From: Candidatus Heimdallarchaeota archaeon
Lineage (GTDB): Archaea; Asgardarchaeota; Heimdallarchaeia; Heimdallarchaeales; Heimdallarchaeaceae
Assembly: GCA_023135215.1 (NCBI GenBank)
Contig: JAGLTP010000625.1
Coordinates: 1-7,874, forward strand
Direction of reading: 5' to 3'
Length of the DNA: 7,874 nt
Part shown: positions 1 through 6,544 of the stretch, one piece after another
How positions within the stretch are numbered: position 1 is the first letter of the stretch
Layout: each line of letters starts with the position of its first letter
The notes under the pieces: generated by a model
Seen by the model: the letters and a program-made list of their open reading frames with translations, nothing else
What the model was told of the DNA's origin: nothing
Databases searched by the model: none
Translations under genes and position numbers: made by a program

Positions 1-1
1 T

Positions 2-70
2 GTAATGTGCATTGAAATTGTCTCAAACCTATCTATCAGAGAAATAGAAGAAAAGAGTGAGGAGTATTAA
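2..70 (+). CDS. possible C-terminal end of a plus-strand gene (5' part outside window)
   Basis: The frame beginning at base 2 is open for 22 codons and ends at TAA 68-70. Its last residues are Glu/Lys-rich (IREIEEKSEEY), as is common at protein C-termini. The other two plus frames are closed almost at once. The family cannot be identified from so short a piece. If real, the gene converges on tldE and their stop codons interlock in one TTAA (67-70). A 22-codon open frame can easily arise by chance, so this is a weak call. Confidence 0.3.
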   Translation, partial: VMCIEIVSNLSIREIEEKSEEY

Positions 71-1419
71 GAAGTTGCAGCTGTTAGGTTTACATCTTCT
101 ACAAGAATATATGGGATAAAAACTGGTTGTGGTACTTCCCATGTTTTAATTTGAATGCTCTCCTTACTCATAGCTCTAATATTCTTGAAGATATTGAGCA
201 TTGTATCAGTTATACGCAATTCTCTTACAGGTTGTTTAATCTCTCCATTTTCTACTACAAACATTCCATCTCTTGGTATGGTAGAGAATACTCCATCAAC
301 ATAACTTGTAAATCTTGTATACCAATTGTTGGTAATGTAAAGAGTTGGTTTGTCTTTAGAAATTTCAAGCAGTTCCTCGAAGGTTTGTTCTCCTGGTTCA
401 AAGAAGATGTTTGAGTTCACAGGAAAGACTAATCCTGCGTTTCCAGTACTAGTTGTACCTGCCTTTTTTGCAGTTGAAGTATTGTGTATATATCCTTTGA
501 GTACACCATTTTCCACAATTATATTTCGTCCTGTTGGATGTCCTTCATCATCACAAACTCGTGATCCTAAACCATTTGGTAACAACGCATCATCATAAAC
601 TGTCACTAAATCTGGTCCGATTTCTTCACCAATTTTATCTTTTAACCACGAAAATCCAATTTCAACATTGAAAGGATTTGCTGCAGTAGGTGTAGCTGCA
701 ATAATATCACCAGCAACTTTTGGACTTAGTATAACATTATATTTTCCTGGTTCTCCATTGATTCCCCCAACAGACATCTTAGCTACTCTCCCTGCATCTG
801 TTCCTGCTTTTTCAAAATCTAGTTTAGAAGAAAGTCTTCCAACAGCAACACCACTTCCAGAGCTTTTTTCATCAACAAATGATCTTATACTAAACTCATA
901 TCTTGTTGAATTGCTTTTGATTAATGCTCCATGAGATGAACGAAGATTGCGTTCTGTTACGTCCCATAGAAGTACTCCTGCTGATCTTTTAGCTCCTTCC
1001 TCTTCAGCTGCTCTAATAGCTGCTTCAACATTATCTATAGATTTATCATGAAAATCCAAAAATTCAGTATCTGCTAAATGTTCTATGTTAGGATAGCTAA
1101 AAGGGCCATCAGAGATTCCCATGTAATTTTCATTCTTAGGAAGTGATCCAGCAAGTTTAGCTAGAGATTCAATGGATGAACTAATCGTCTGCTCTGACAA
1201 ATCCTCTATTTGAGTTGCTACTGTTCGAGATTCTTTTACTGCAAAAATACTTAGGATAGTAGAAGCCCAGTTTTTTGCAACTGTAAACTGATTATCAGCA
1301 AATCTTAATTGCGATCTGTTACTTCTTTCTGTTTCGATTACAAAGTCAACGAAATCTAATTCATTGAGTTTATTGATTGAAAGATTAATCATATTTTCAA
1401 CATTCATTTTTTCTGGCAT
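67..1419 (-). CDS. tldE: TldE/PmbA-family metalloprotease subunit
   Basis: This 450-residue protein is the partner of TldD in a cytoplasmic heterodimer; the E. coli pair is known to degrade unstructured peptides and to process peptide-antibiotic precursors. The length matches the family. It lacks the HExxxH zinc site: the equivalent region (about residues 236-250, GDIIAATPTAANP) has no His-Glu pair, as expected for the non-catalytic subunit. Residues 290-313 (DDEGHPTGRNI...GYIHN) mirror the DDEG...LHN segment of the neighbouring TldD, showing that the two are paralogues. GNAGLVFPVNSN (326-337) and the ENGEIKQPVRELRITDTM segment near the C-terminus are typical of PmbA. The ATG at 1419 is preferred over an internal Met5 because GGTGA lies 4 nt upstream. 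It is the second gene of the operon, 4 nt after the tldD stop, so it should be co-expressed with tldD. Confidence 0.9.
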   Translation of the reverse strand: MPEKMNVENMINLSINKLNELDFVDFVIETERSNRSQLRFADNQFTVAKNWASTILSIFAVKESRTVATQIEDLSEQTISSSIESLAKLAGSLPKNENYMGISDGPFSYPNIEHLADTEFLDFHDKSIDNVEAAIRAAEEEGAKRSAGVLLWDVTERNLRSSHGALIKSNSTRYEFSIRSFVDEKSSGSGVAVGRLSSKLDFEKAGTDAGRVAKMSVGGINGEPGKYNVILSPKVAGDIIAATPTAANPFNVEIGFSWLKDKIGEEIGPDLVTVYDDALLPNGLGSRVCDDEGHPTGRNIIVENGVLKGYIHNTSTAKKAGTTSTGNAGLVFPVNSNIFFEPGEQTFEELLEISKDKPTLYITNNWYTRFTSYVDGVFSTIPRDGMFVVENGEIKQPVRELRITDTMLNIFKNIRAMSKESIQIKTWEVPQPVFIPYILVEDVNLTAATS

Positions 1420-1423
1420 TAAA

Positions 1424-1436
1424 TCACCTTACCTCC
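1424..1436 (-). promoter_or_regulatory. Shine-Dalgarno for tldE inside the end of tldD
   Basis: On the minus strand the sequence reads GGAGGTAAGGTGA, then TTTA, then ATG. GGTGA (1424-1428) includes the TGA stop of tldD and lies 4 nt before the tldE ATG; GGAGGT (1431-1436) lies just upstream. Both complement the usual archaeal 16S 3' end. This fixes the tldE start and indicates coupled translation of the two subunits. Confidence 0.8.
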
Positions 1437-2872
1437 ACTTTCCTTATTCTCATAAAAGACCCCCCATGATATACAGGAGCTCCTTGCATTGGGTCTCCTT
1501 TTCCACAAGTTGCTGCATCAAATTCTAGTAGATCTTTCTTAGCTACTGCATCAACAGAACCCCATAATTTTGGAGTGGTTGTTTCCACAATAGGTCTTCT
1601 TACGAGATGTTTTATTTCTCCATTTTCGATTAAAAATGCTTCAAGTCCCACATATTTTGATTGATATCTTCTATCATCTATGTTCCATTCAGTGAAATTT
1701 TGCATCAATACACCCAATTTTACATCTTCTATCATCTCTTCAAATGTAAAATCTCCAGGTTCAAGATATGTATTTGCCATTCTTGGAATTGGTTCTCTAT
1801 TATACCCTATTGCTCTTGCAGCGGCTGTGCTGGAAGTTCCCATAAAAGCTGCTGATTCTCTATTATGTAGCATGTCTTCGAAAATTCCTTTATTAAGAAG
1901 ATATCTAGGTTTTGCTTTTACGCCTTCGTCATCATAAAGGTAAAAACCATATGATCCTTCAAGAGTTGAGTCATCGATTATTGTTACACTTTCTGAACCT
2001 ATTCTTTCTCCAATCATTTCTTTGTTTAGATAACTTTCTCCCGCTTGTGCTCCTTCTCTTCCAAGAATTCTATCGCCTTCAGAAGGATGTCCCTGATTTT
2101 CATGACACATTATACCAATGACATTTGGACCAACAACATAATCAATTATACCCTTGGGTGCTTCTTTTGCTTCTGTCACTATTTTCCCAAGTGTTTTTGC
2201 TTCTTTTTCGATATACTCTTCGATTTTCCAATAATCAAAAGCTTCCAATCCCCCTGCTTTTCCCTTCTGTATCATCAACTGTTCTTTTGAACCTGTATTT
2301 GGATTCACCGCTACAGCTAGCCCAAATAGTTGAATAAGATCAATTTCACTCTTGATATTCGCTCCTTCATTTGTTAATAGATATTTTTCTTCTGTTTGAT
2401 CAATCATCTGAAAAAATCTATATGGTATGATAGCTCCAGTTTGAAGTTCTGCGAGGATTTTATCCAAACCAATTAGTCTCTGGATTTTTTCCTCTGGGTC
2501 TACTTCCATTGGACGCTTTCCATTTGCACCTAGTGATTTATAATCAGCTTCATGTATTTCTTCATCACTAAAGACTATTTTCTTACCTCTTTTTTCACCG
2601 GTCGCTTCTGCCATTTTAGTAGCAAAAGCAACAGCTATTTTCATCTCATCTTTAGTCATTTCATTGAAACTTGCAAAACCTAAACCACCATTCTTAAGCA
2701 CTCTTATGCCAATTCCATTAGTTCGGATAATTCCTCCTAATTCTGGTACACCGTTTTTTAGGATACTTGTGTTGAGGCTAGTTTTAACTAACCTTGCTTC
2801 AATATATTTTGCACCTAGTTTATTCCCTTCCTCAATTGCTTTCTCCACTAAATCATAGGGATCTCCAGTCAT
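1424..2872 (-). CDS. tldD: TldD-family zinc metalloprotease, catalytic subunit
   Basis: This 482-residue protein matches the family length (about 480). The zinc-binding and catalytic HExxxH motif is intact as HENQGH (His257, Glu258, His262), followed by the conserved SEGDR and GREGAQAG segments (264-278). A C-terminal ATCGKGDPMQGAPV stretch carries Cys456; in TldD structures a Cys of this TCGK segment is the third zinc ligand. All expected catalytic residues are therefore present. The N-terminal region (1-180) has the usual alternating helices and strands of the family. With TldE it should form a cytoplasmic peptidase that threads unstructured peptides through a narrow channel. No obvious precursor peptide gene lies next to it, so a general peptidase role is as likely as maturation of a modified peptide. 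The ATG at 2872 lies about 26 nt from a TATA-like box and has no Shine-Dalgarno, suggesting a leaderless mRNA. Confidence 0.93.
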   Translation of the reverse strand: MTGDPYDLVEKAIEEGNKLGAKYIEARLVKTSLNTSILKNGVPELGGIIRTNGIGIRVLKNGGLGFASFNEMTKDEMKIAVAFATKMAEATGEKRGKKIVFSDEEIHEADYKSLGANGKRPMEVDPEEKIQRLIGLDKILAELQTGAIIPYRFFQMIDQTEEKYLLTNEGANIKSEIDLIQLFGLAVAVNPNTGSKEQLMIQKGKAGGLEAFDYWKIEEYIEKEAKTLGKIVTEAKEAPKGIIDYVVGPNVIGIMCHENQGHPSEGDRILGREGAQAGESYLNKEMIGERIGSESVTIIDDSTLEGSYGFYLYDDEGVKAKPRYLLNKGIFEDMLHNRESAAFMGTSSTAAARAIGYNREPIPRMANTYLEPGDFTFEEMIEDVKLGVLMQNFTEWNIDDRRYQSKYVGLEAFLIENGEIKHLVRRPIVETTTPKLWGSVDAVAKKDLLEFDAATCGKGDPMQGAPVYHGGSFMRIRKVEVR

Positions 2873-2893
2873 ATCGGAGACTATGAAAAAGAA

Positions 2894-2902
2894 TTATTTA
2901 AA
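2894..2902 (-). promoter_or_regulatory. TATA-like box of the tldD-tldE operon
   Basis: The minus strand reads TTTAAATAA here, centred about 26 nt from the A of the tldD ATG at 2872. This is the normal TATA-to-start distance in archaea, so transcription would begin at or next to the start codon. No clear purine-rich BRE is visible upstream of it. Confidence 0.55.
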
Positions 2903-3037
2903 GATATTCCAATTAAGATGTTGATAAAACAATAATCTATACTTTGTGAAATATCTTCTCTTTTCAAATCTACACCAAAACTTTTATTCCGCTTATCTAT
3001 AATGATTTCCATCTTAAATCTGTGTAGAGGTTATGAA

Positions 3038-3300
3038 ATGACAGAAGTAGAAGGAGCAACAATGTCTGATATACCAAAAATGAAAAGAATAGCGACTTTT
3101 GATTTCCAGAGAAGTCTAGCAATATGGATGATGGTTTATGGACATTTAGTGTAGTTTTAGCTATTGCTAGCAGAGAACAAATTGGGTACATAATTTTATT
3201 CTCTCTTTTAACCCTCGGATTAATTGGTCTTGATATTCTATTTGTAAGATTCTTGATAATAAATAAGAAGAAGATAAAATTATTGAAAGGAAGCAGTTAA
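3038..3300 (+). pseudogene. decayed membrane acyltransferase-like gene (HGSNAT/DUF1624-like remnant)
   Basis: The ATG at 3038 opens a 38-codon frame ending at TAG 3152-3154. It contains RIATFDFQRSLAIWMMVYGH, which strongly resembles the N-terminal signature of the heparan-alpha-glucosaminide N-acetyltransferase-like membrane family (R-x-x-x-x-D-F-x-R-G-x-A-I-x-x-M-V-x-x-H, first transmembrane helix). Here the usual Gly after the Arg is Ser. A second frame, offset by one base, overlaps the first and runs from ATG 3124 to TAA 3298-3300. It encodes one or two hydrophobic segments (IGYIILFSLLTLGLIGLDIL...) followed by a Lys-rich tail (NKKKIKLLKGSS), like the end of a membrane protein. The parts total fewer than 100 codons where intact members have several hundred. 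I infer a gene with its middle deleted and its ends joined out of frame. Two unrelated small proteins are the alternative. A bounding promoter was not found with confidence. Confidence 0.5.
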
Positions 3301-3345
3301 AGATTAAAATTTTGAATTATATTTGATTGATTCCACTGTAAATTC

Positions 3346-3354
3346 TTATATAAG
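3346..3354 (+). promoter_or_regulatory. TATA-like box of the ZIP transporter gene
   Basis: TTATATAAG is centred 31 nt before the ATG at 3381, so a very short leader of roughly 5 nt, or none, is expected. No Shine-Dalgarno is present between it and the start. The position also argues against the in-frame TTG at 3372, which would lie only 22 nt from the box. Confidence 0.6.
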
Positions 3355-3380
3355 TTGCTTAGAAGCTATAATTGATATTT

Positions 3381-4181
3381 ATGGATTGGTGGATTGTACT
3401 AATTGGAACTCTAGCTTCTTTAGCAGCTGGGATATCTACTGGAATAGGAGCTCTACCTGTATTCTTTATGAAAGATATATCTGAAAAAGTATTAGATTTA
3501 CTACTAGGTTTTGCAGCAGGTGTTATGTTAGCTGCTTCAGCTTTCAGTCTTCTAATACCTGCATTGAATTTGCCAACTAATGAGGGAGGAGGAGTGTGGA
3601 TTGTGTGTGCAGGAGTAATTGCTGGAGTAGTTTTTATTGCTCTAATTGACAAATGGGCTCCACACAAACACTTTGTAAAAGGTCCAGAAGGTAAGGTATC
3701 GAAACGTTTAGCAGCAACTTGGCTTTTCGTTATTGCAATTACAATTCATAATTTTCCAGAGGGATTAGCTGTTGGTGTGAGTTTTGGTCTGGGAGAAGAT
3801 ACTATTGCTACTGGAGTAGTAGTAGCAATGGCAATAGGTTTACAGAATATCCCTGAAGGAACAGCGGTAGCAATGCCATTATTGAAAGAAGGTTATACAA
3901 AGAAAAAAGCATTTTTGATAGCTGCAGCAACTGGTCTAGTTGAACCAATTGGGGCATTTGTTGGAGTAACAGCGGTATCAATTGCTAAATTCTTCTTGGG
4001 ATTCGGAATGGCTTTTGCAGCGGGTGCAATGATCTTTGTTGTAGCTGATGAAATAATCCCTGAAACTCATAGAGAAGGGAAGATTCATACAAGATTATCT
4101 ACCTATGGAATCATTGCAGGTTTTGTAATTATGATGTTTTTAGACAATTTCTTAGAACCTTTCCTCGCGAATTTCTTATGA
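3381..4181 (+). CDS. ZIP-family divalent metal transporter (GufA/ZupT-like)
   Basis: This is a 266-residue polytopic membrane protein from the preferred ATG; an in-frame TTG at 3372 would add three residues. The two metal-site signatures of ZIP proteins are intact: HNFPEG (residues 123-128) in transmembrane helix 4 and QNIPEG (155-160) in helix 5. They are followed by EPIGA (188-192). The first helix holds GISTGIGALPVFF (17-29), typical of the GufA/ZupT branch. About eight hydrophobic segments are recognisable. A short loop at about residues 92-100 (WAPHKHFVK) contains two His and may help capture metal. The expected role is uptake of Zn2+ or related divalent cations (Fe, Mn) into the cytoplasm; the metal cannot be decided from sequence. 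It is a single-gene unit whose TGA stop is immediately followed by the stop of the convergent PAP2 gene. Confidence 0.92.
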   Translation: MDWWIVLIGTLASLAAGISTGIGALPVFFMKDISEKVLDLLLGFAAGVMLAASAFSLLIPALNLPTNEGGGVWIVCAGVIAGVVFIALIDKWAPHKHFVKGPEGKVSKRLAATWLFVIAITIHNFPEGLAVGVSFGLGEDTIATGVVVAMAIGLQNIPEGTAVAMPLLKEGYTKKKAFLIAAATGLVEPIGAFVGVTAVSIAKFFLGFGMAFAAGAMIFVVADEIIPETHREGKIHTRLSTYGIIAGFVIMMFLDNFLEPFLANFL

Positions 4182-4751
4182 TCATTGCAGGATTTGAGGA
4201 AACCATTCTGAAATAGGTGTAAATAACACAAAGAATTTTTCTCTTAAAACATACCCTATTACAGCCCAAATTGATCCAATTAATGCCCCGCCTACTATGT
4301 CTAGGAACCAATGTATTTGTAATGCTATTCTTCCATAGCAAACAGCTATTGCCCATATTAGAAATACCCATCCTACTCTAGGATAGAATAAAGTCAATGT
4401 AATTGCTAAACTGAACATTCTACCAGCATGACCTGAAGGGAAGCTCCAGTTATCTATATCTACAGCATATTGTTTAGCTAGTTCTTCATCTGGTCTTTGT
4501 CTACGGATCAAAAATTTAATCGATGAAGTTGTTAGACCACAAGCAGCTGCTAGAAACATTTGAAGAAGATTTACATTACGAGACATAAATAGATCAAAAA
4601 TAAAAAATAAAAAGGCAACAATAAACCAAGGTATAGCATTCCCTGATATAGCAAAGAAACTAGCTAGCTTCATTCTTTTTGGGGATTTTGCAGCTATTTT
4701 AGTTGTTATCGTTTTATCCCACTTAGAAAATTTATCAAGGATTGCATCCAT
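4182..4751 (-). CDS. PAP2-family membrane lipid phosphatase
   Basis: This 189-residue integral membrane protein carries all three PAP2 phosphatase motifs: KFLIRRQRP (Lys79, Arg86, Pro87; the K-x6-RP motif), PSGH (105-108, with the catalytic-acid His108) and RIALQIHWFLD (Arg141, nucleophile His147, Asp151; R-x5-H-x3-D). Hydrophobic stretches at about 38-56, 64-80, 112-122, 127-140 and 152-168 fit the five- to six-helix PAP2 fold. Family members hydrolyse phosphatidate-like lipids or polyprenyl diphosphates at the membrane. In an archaeon, recycling of a dolichyl-type diphosphate carrier for glycosylation is a plausible role, but the neighbours give no support for a particular substrate. The ATG at 4751 lies 28-29 nt from a TATA-like box with no Shine-Dalgarno. 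It is convergent with the ZIP gene and divergent from the 4900 gene. Confidence 0.88.
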   Translation of the reverse strand: MDAILDKFSKWDKTITTKIAAKSPKRMKLASFFAISGNAIPWFIVAFLFFIFDLFMSRNVNLLQMFLAAACGLTTSSIKFLIRRQRPDEELAKQYAVDIDNWSFPSGHAGRMFSLAITLTLFYPRVGWVFLIWAIAVCYGRIALQIHWFLDIVGGALIGSIWAVIGYVLREKFFVLFTPISEWFPQILQ

Positions 4752-4774
4752 AAGTAATTTTTGGCTTTGTGTAT

Positions 4775-4784
4775 CTTTATAAAA
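4775..4784 (-). promoter_or_regulatory. TATA-like box of the PAP2 gene
   Basis: On the minus strand TTTTATAAAG is centred about 28 nt from the ATG at 4751. No ribosome binding site lies between them, which fits a leaderless transcript. Confidence 0.6.
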
Positions 4785-4868
4785 CTATCTGTGCATTAAT
4801 CTATGACATCTAAAAATATCTCTACGAATGTTTTAGTTCAGATTTCTTAATTTAATACACATCAGAAA

Positions 4869-4878
4869 TTTTATATTA
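4869..4878 (+). promoter_or_regulatory. TATA-like box of the 4900 gene
   Basis: TTTTATATTA is centred about 26-27 nt before the ATG at 4900, preceded by the A-rich CAGAAA, which could serve as a BRE. A T8 tract (4881-4888) lies between the box and the start, and there is no Shine-Dalgarno. It fires away from the PAP2 promoter in the same 148-nt spacer; the centres of the two boxes are about 94 bp apart. Confidence 0.6.
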
Positions 4879-4899
4879 TGTTTTTTTTGTAATTGTCAT

Positions 4900-5364
4900 A
4901 TGGAAAAAGATGCTTTCATTATGCAACTAAGGCAAATGATTGAGATAAAAGAGAAAATTAGTGAATTATTAACAAATATTCAATGTTGCCCTGGAAATTC
5001 ACTTCTTGAAGCTCTAATTCATGGTATGGGATTAGATGCAAAGAAACATGCTGAAATCTTCAGGGGATTACTTGATAGGGCTCAAGGTATCAATGAAGCT
5101 ATTGAAGAAGACTATAAAGATTCAGTCCTAGATGCAGTAGACAAGGTTTTGGAGCTTGAGTGGAACATTAGTAATCAGCTCAAGAATGTAGTTGATAGAG
5201 TGACAGATGAAAAGACTAAGAGAGTTATGACTACAGTTTTAGGGGATGTACAAAGGCATGAAGTGACTCTCAAATATCTAAAAGATTTTGTTGAAACAAT
5301 GACTGAAGATGAAGAAAACGTAGTTGATAAAATCTGGAAATACTCTATCAAATTTGATGAATAG
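4900..5364 (+). CDS. small all-helical protein, possibly ferritin-like
   Basis: This 154-residue soluble, acidic protein appears almost wholly helical, with four to five long amphipathic segments (about 3-27, 33-60, 74-100, 104-133 and a short tail). DAKKHAEIFRGLLDRA (46-61) resembles the second helix of rubrerythrin/ferritin-like proteins, in which an acidic residue and a His bind iron. A second Asp-x3-His (Asp116, His120) sits at the matching place in the last long helix, and Glu15/Glu17 and Glu85/Glu87 lie where the other iron-ligand helices would carry Glu. The canonical spacing is Glu-x-x-His, however, and here it is Asp-x3-His twice, so iron binding is uncertain. Cys29-Cys30 form an adjacent pair. 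Alternatives are a PhoU-like or other four-helix bundle. I do not recognise the family with certainty. The ATG is fixed by the TATA spacing, and a T-rich terminator-like region follows. Confidence 0.5.
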   Translation: MEKDAFIMQLRQMIEIKEKISELLTNIQCCPGNSLLEALIHGMGLDAKKHAEIFRGLLDRAQGINEAIEEDYKDSVLDAVDKVLELEWNISNQLKNVVDRVTDEKTKRVMTTVLGDVQRHEVTLKYLKDFVETMTEDEENVVDKIWKYSIKFDE

Positions 5365-5394
5365 AAACTACTTACATTTCCGAAAAATCTATGT

Positions 5395-5435
5395 CTTTTT
5401 TGTTAGTTTTAGCCATCAACAAACACTGTTTTTTT
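5395..5435 (+). terminator. T-rich terminator-like tracts after the 4900 gene
   Basis: A T6 run at 5396-5401 and a T7 run at 5429-5435 lie 31 and 64 nt after the TAG stop, with no stable hairpin evident. Archaeal RNA polymerase terminates on such T tracts without a stem-loop. The next gene has its own promoter elements, which fits the end of a transcription unit here. Confidence 0.45.
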
Positions 5436-5468
5436 GATCTCAGACCTATCATTTTTGAGTAGAAATAG

Positions 5469-5507
5469 TTAAAAGGTTGAACTATATTTGTTGTTTAATC
5501 CGGTGAT
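5469..5507 (+). promoter_or_regulatory. promoter region and Shine-Dalgarno of the APH-like gene
   Basis: Two TATA-like candidates are visible. TTAAAAG (5469-5475) would place the transcription start near 5498 and give a leader of about 12 nt. CTATATTT (5482-5489) is centred 25-26 nt before the TTG at 5511 and would give no leader. GGTGA (5502-5506) lies exactly 4 nt before TTG, the same spacing as in tldE. The upstream box with a short SD-containing leader is therefore favoured. Confidence 0.5.
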
Positions 5508-5510
5508 AAA

Positions 5511-6521
5511 TTGAATTATTCACCCATCCTAGAAGAAGTCGCAAAGAAACTGAAGTGTACTCCTGGGGATATAAAATTCAAAAGAAATCTTGTAGGCACT
5601 TCAACAGCTAAGGTATCTGAAATTACCTGGGATAAAGGAACAAAGAATGGAATTTTAAAACAAAACACAACAAAGGTTGAATGGTTGTTTTATTCCAAAA
5701 TTGCAATGAATTATAAGGTACCAGCTCCATTTCCAATAGCGTTTTCTAAATCAAGCGATTTACCATGGGTGCTTCTAGAGAAAATACAAAGAGGAGTCCA
5801 CCCTAAGAAATGGGAAAAACCAAATATTGAAAGGGCATTAAGAGAGCTAGGATACTTAAATGGTCAATTTTTAGGAAGAGAATCCGAAGAAGAATTTGAA
5901 GGATTCCCAAAACCTTTCACACAAGACTGGGAAAGTACTAAAGCTAGATTAGTTGAAAATCTTGACAAAGCAATTAATATTGCTAAGCAATATAAAGACA
6001 AAACTCCCATTACTAAAACTGAATTAGAAAAAGTAAAAAGAACCATAAATTCCAAAGACTTTCTTAACGATATTTTAATCAATGGTACATCTCTTCTTCA
6101 CGGAGCTACTTGGACCTACAATTTCATGCAATCAGCAAAATGTTCATGTTTATTAGACTGGCAAGAATGTTCTTTTAGCCCTCCTGTTCTCGAGTTTTTA
6201 CATTTCTATGATCTCATACCTTTCCATGTTGAAGGTATAAAAATAAGTGTAAAGGAGAATCCTTTTACATTAGATGAGATGATTAAAATCTATTTGGAAT
6301 CAATTAGAAAGAACAAAGGTAAAATACCACTAAAGGATTTCAAGAAATCTATTAAACTGGCTGCTGCGTTTCATATAGCACATCATTGGGCGCCAATTCT
6401 TAAACCAGATGTAATTTATCTACATGGTGGAAGGTATTTTGTAGCAAGAACACTTAGATTACTACCATCAAGAAGAGTTATGCGATCGCATTTTAAAAAC
6501 CTCATTTCATTATGTGTATAG
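5511..6521 (+). CDS. aminoglycoside phosphotransferase/choline kinase-fold protein lacking the catalytic Asp
   Basis: This 336-residue protein has the layout of the APH-like kinase fold. The N-lobe carries the ATP-positioning Lys50 (GILKQ) and a helix-C Glu57 (VEWLFYSKIA). The C-lobe carries LLHGATWTYNF (195-205), the counterpart of the Brenner motif HGDxxxxN, and LLDWQ (214-218), with the metal-binding Asp216 12 residues after Asn204. The catalytic-base Asp is Ala199 (codon GCT), one base from GAT, while Asn204 and Asp216 are kept. Known members phosphorylate small molecules such as aminoglycosides, choline or homoserine; this one may be inactive or use an altered mechanism, and no substrate can be named. 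A TTG start is required because the frame is closed by TAA at 5496 and the next Met is residue 66; GGTGA 4 nt upstream supports it. The Arg/Lys-rich C-terminus (about 313-330) could bind nucleic acid or membrane, but this is speculative. Confidence 0.72.
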   Translation: MNYSPILEEVAKKLKCTPGDIKFKRNLVGTSTAKVSEITWDKGTKNGILKQNTTKVEWLFYSKIAMNYKVPAPFPIAFSKSSDLPWVLLEKIQRGVHPKKWEKPNIERALRELGYLNGQFLGRESEEEFEGFPKPFTQDWESTKARLVENLDKAINIAKQYKDKTPITKTELEKVKRTINSKDFLNDILINGTSLLHGATWTYNFMQSAKCSCLLDWQECSFSPPVLEFLHFYDLIPFHVEGIKISVKENPFTLDEMIKIYLESIRKNKGKIPLKDFKKSIKLAAAFHIAHHWAPILKPDVIYLHGGRYFVARTLRLLPSRRVMRSHFKNLISLCV

Positions 6522-6544
6522 TCTCCTCGTCTTTATTTGACAAA

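Noticed and set aside
2873..3037. Search of the gene-poor stretch for a tRNA, small RNA or repeat
   Set aside because: No cloverleaf, strong hairpin or repeated unit could be recognised; only the tldD TATA-like box and A/T-rich sequence are visible.
2997..3191. 64-codon minus-strand open frame in the gene-poor stretch
   Set aside because: It is antisense to the acyltransferase-like remnant, which gives a recognisable motif on the plus strand; the minus-strand product is a Leu/Ser-rich sequence without features.
3124..3300. Stand-alone 58-residue small membrane protein from ATG 3124
   Set aside because: Possible, but it overlaps the upstream remnant out of frame, has no ribosome binding site or well-placed TATA-like box, and reads like the tail of a larger membrane protein; treated as part of the pseudogene.
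3359..3667. 102-codon minus-strand open frame opposite the ZIP gene
   Set aside because: It lies antisense to the first part of a clearly conserved transporter, has a low-complexity composition and no recognisable motif; it is a shadow of the ZIP codon pattern.
6482..6491. TGCGATCGCA-type palindrome (includes GCGATCGC, like the HIP1 octamer) in an AT-rich genome
   Set aside because: It occurs once, inside the coding sequence of the APH-like gene (codons for Met-Arg-Ser-His), so nothing shows that it is a functional site.
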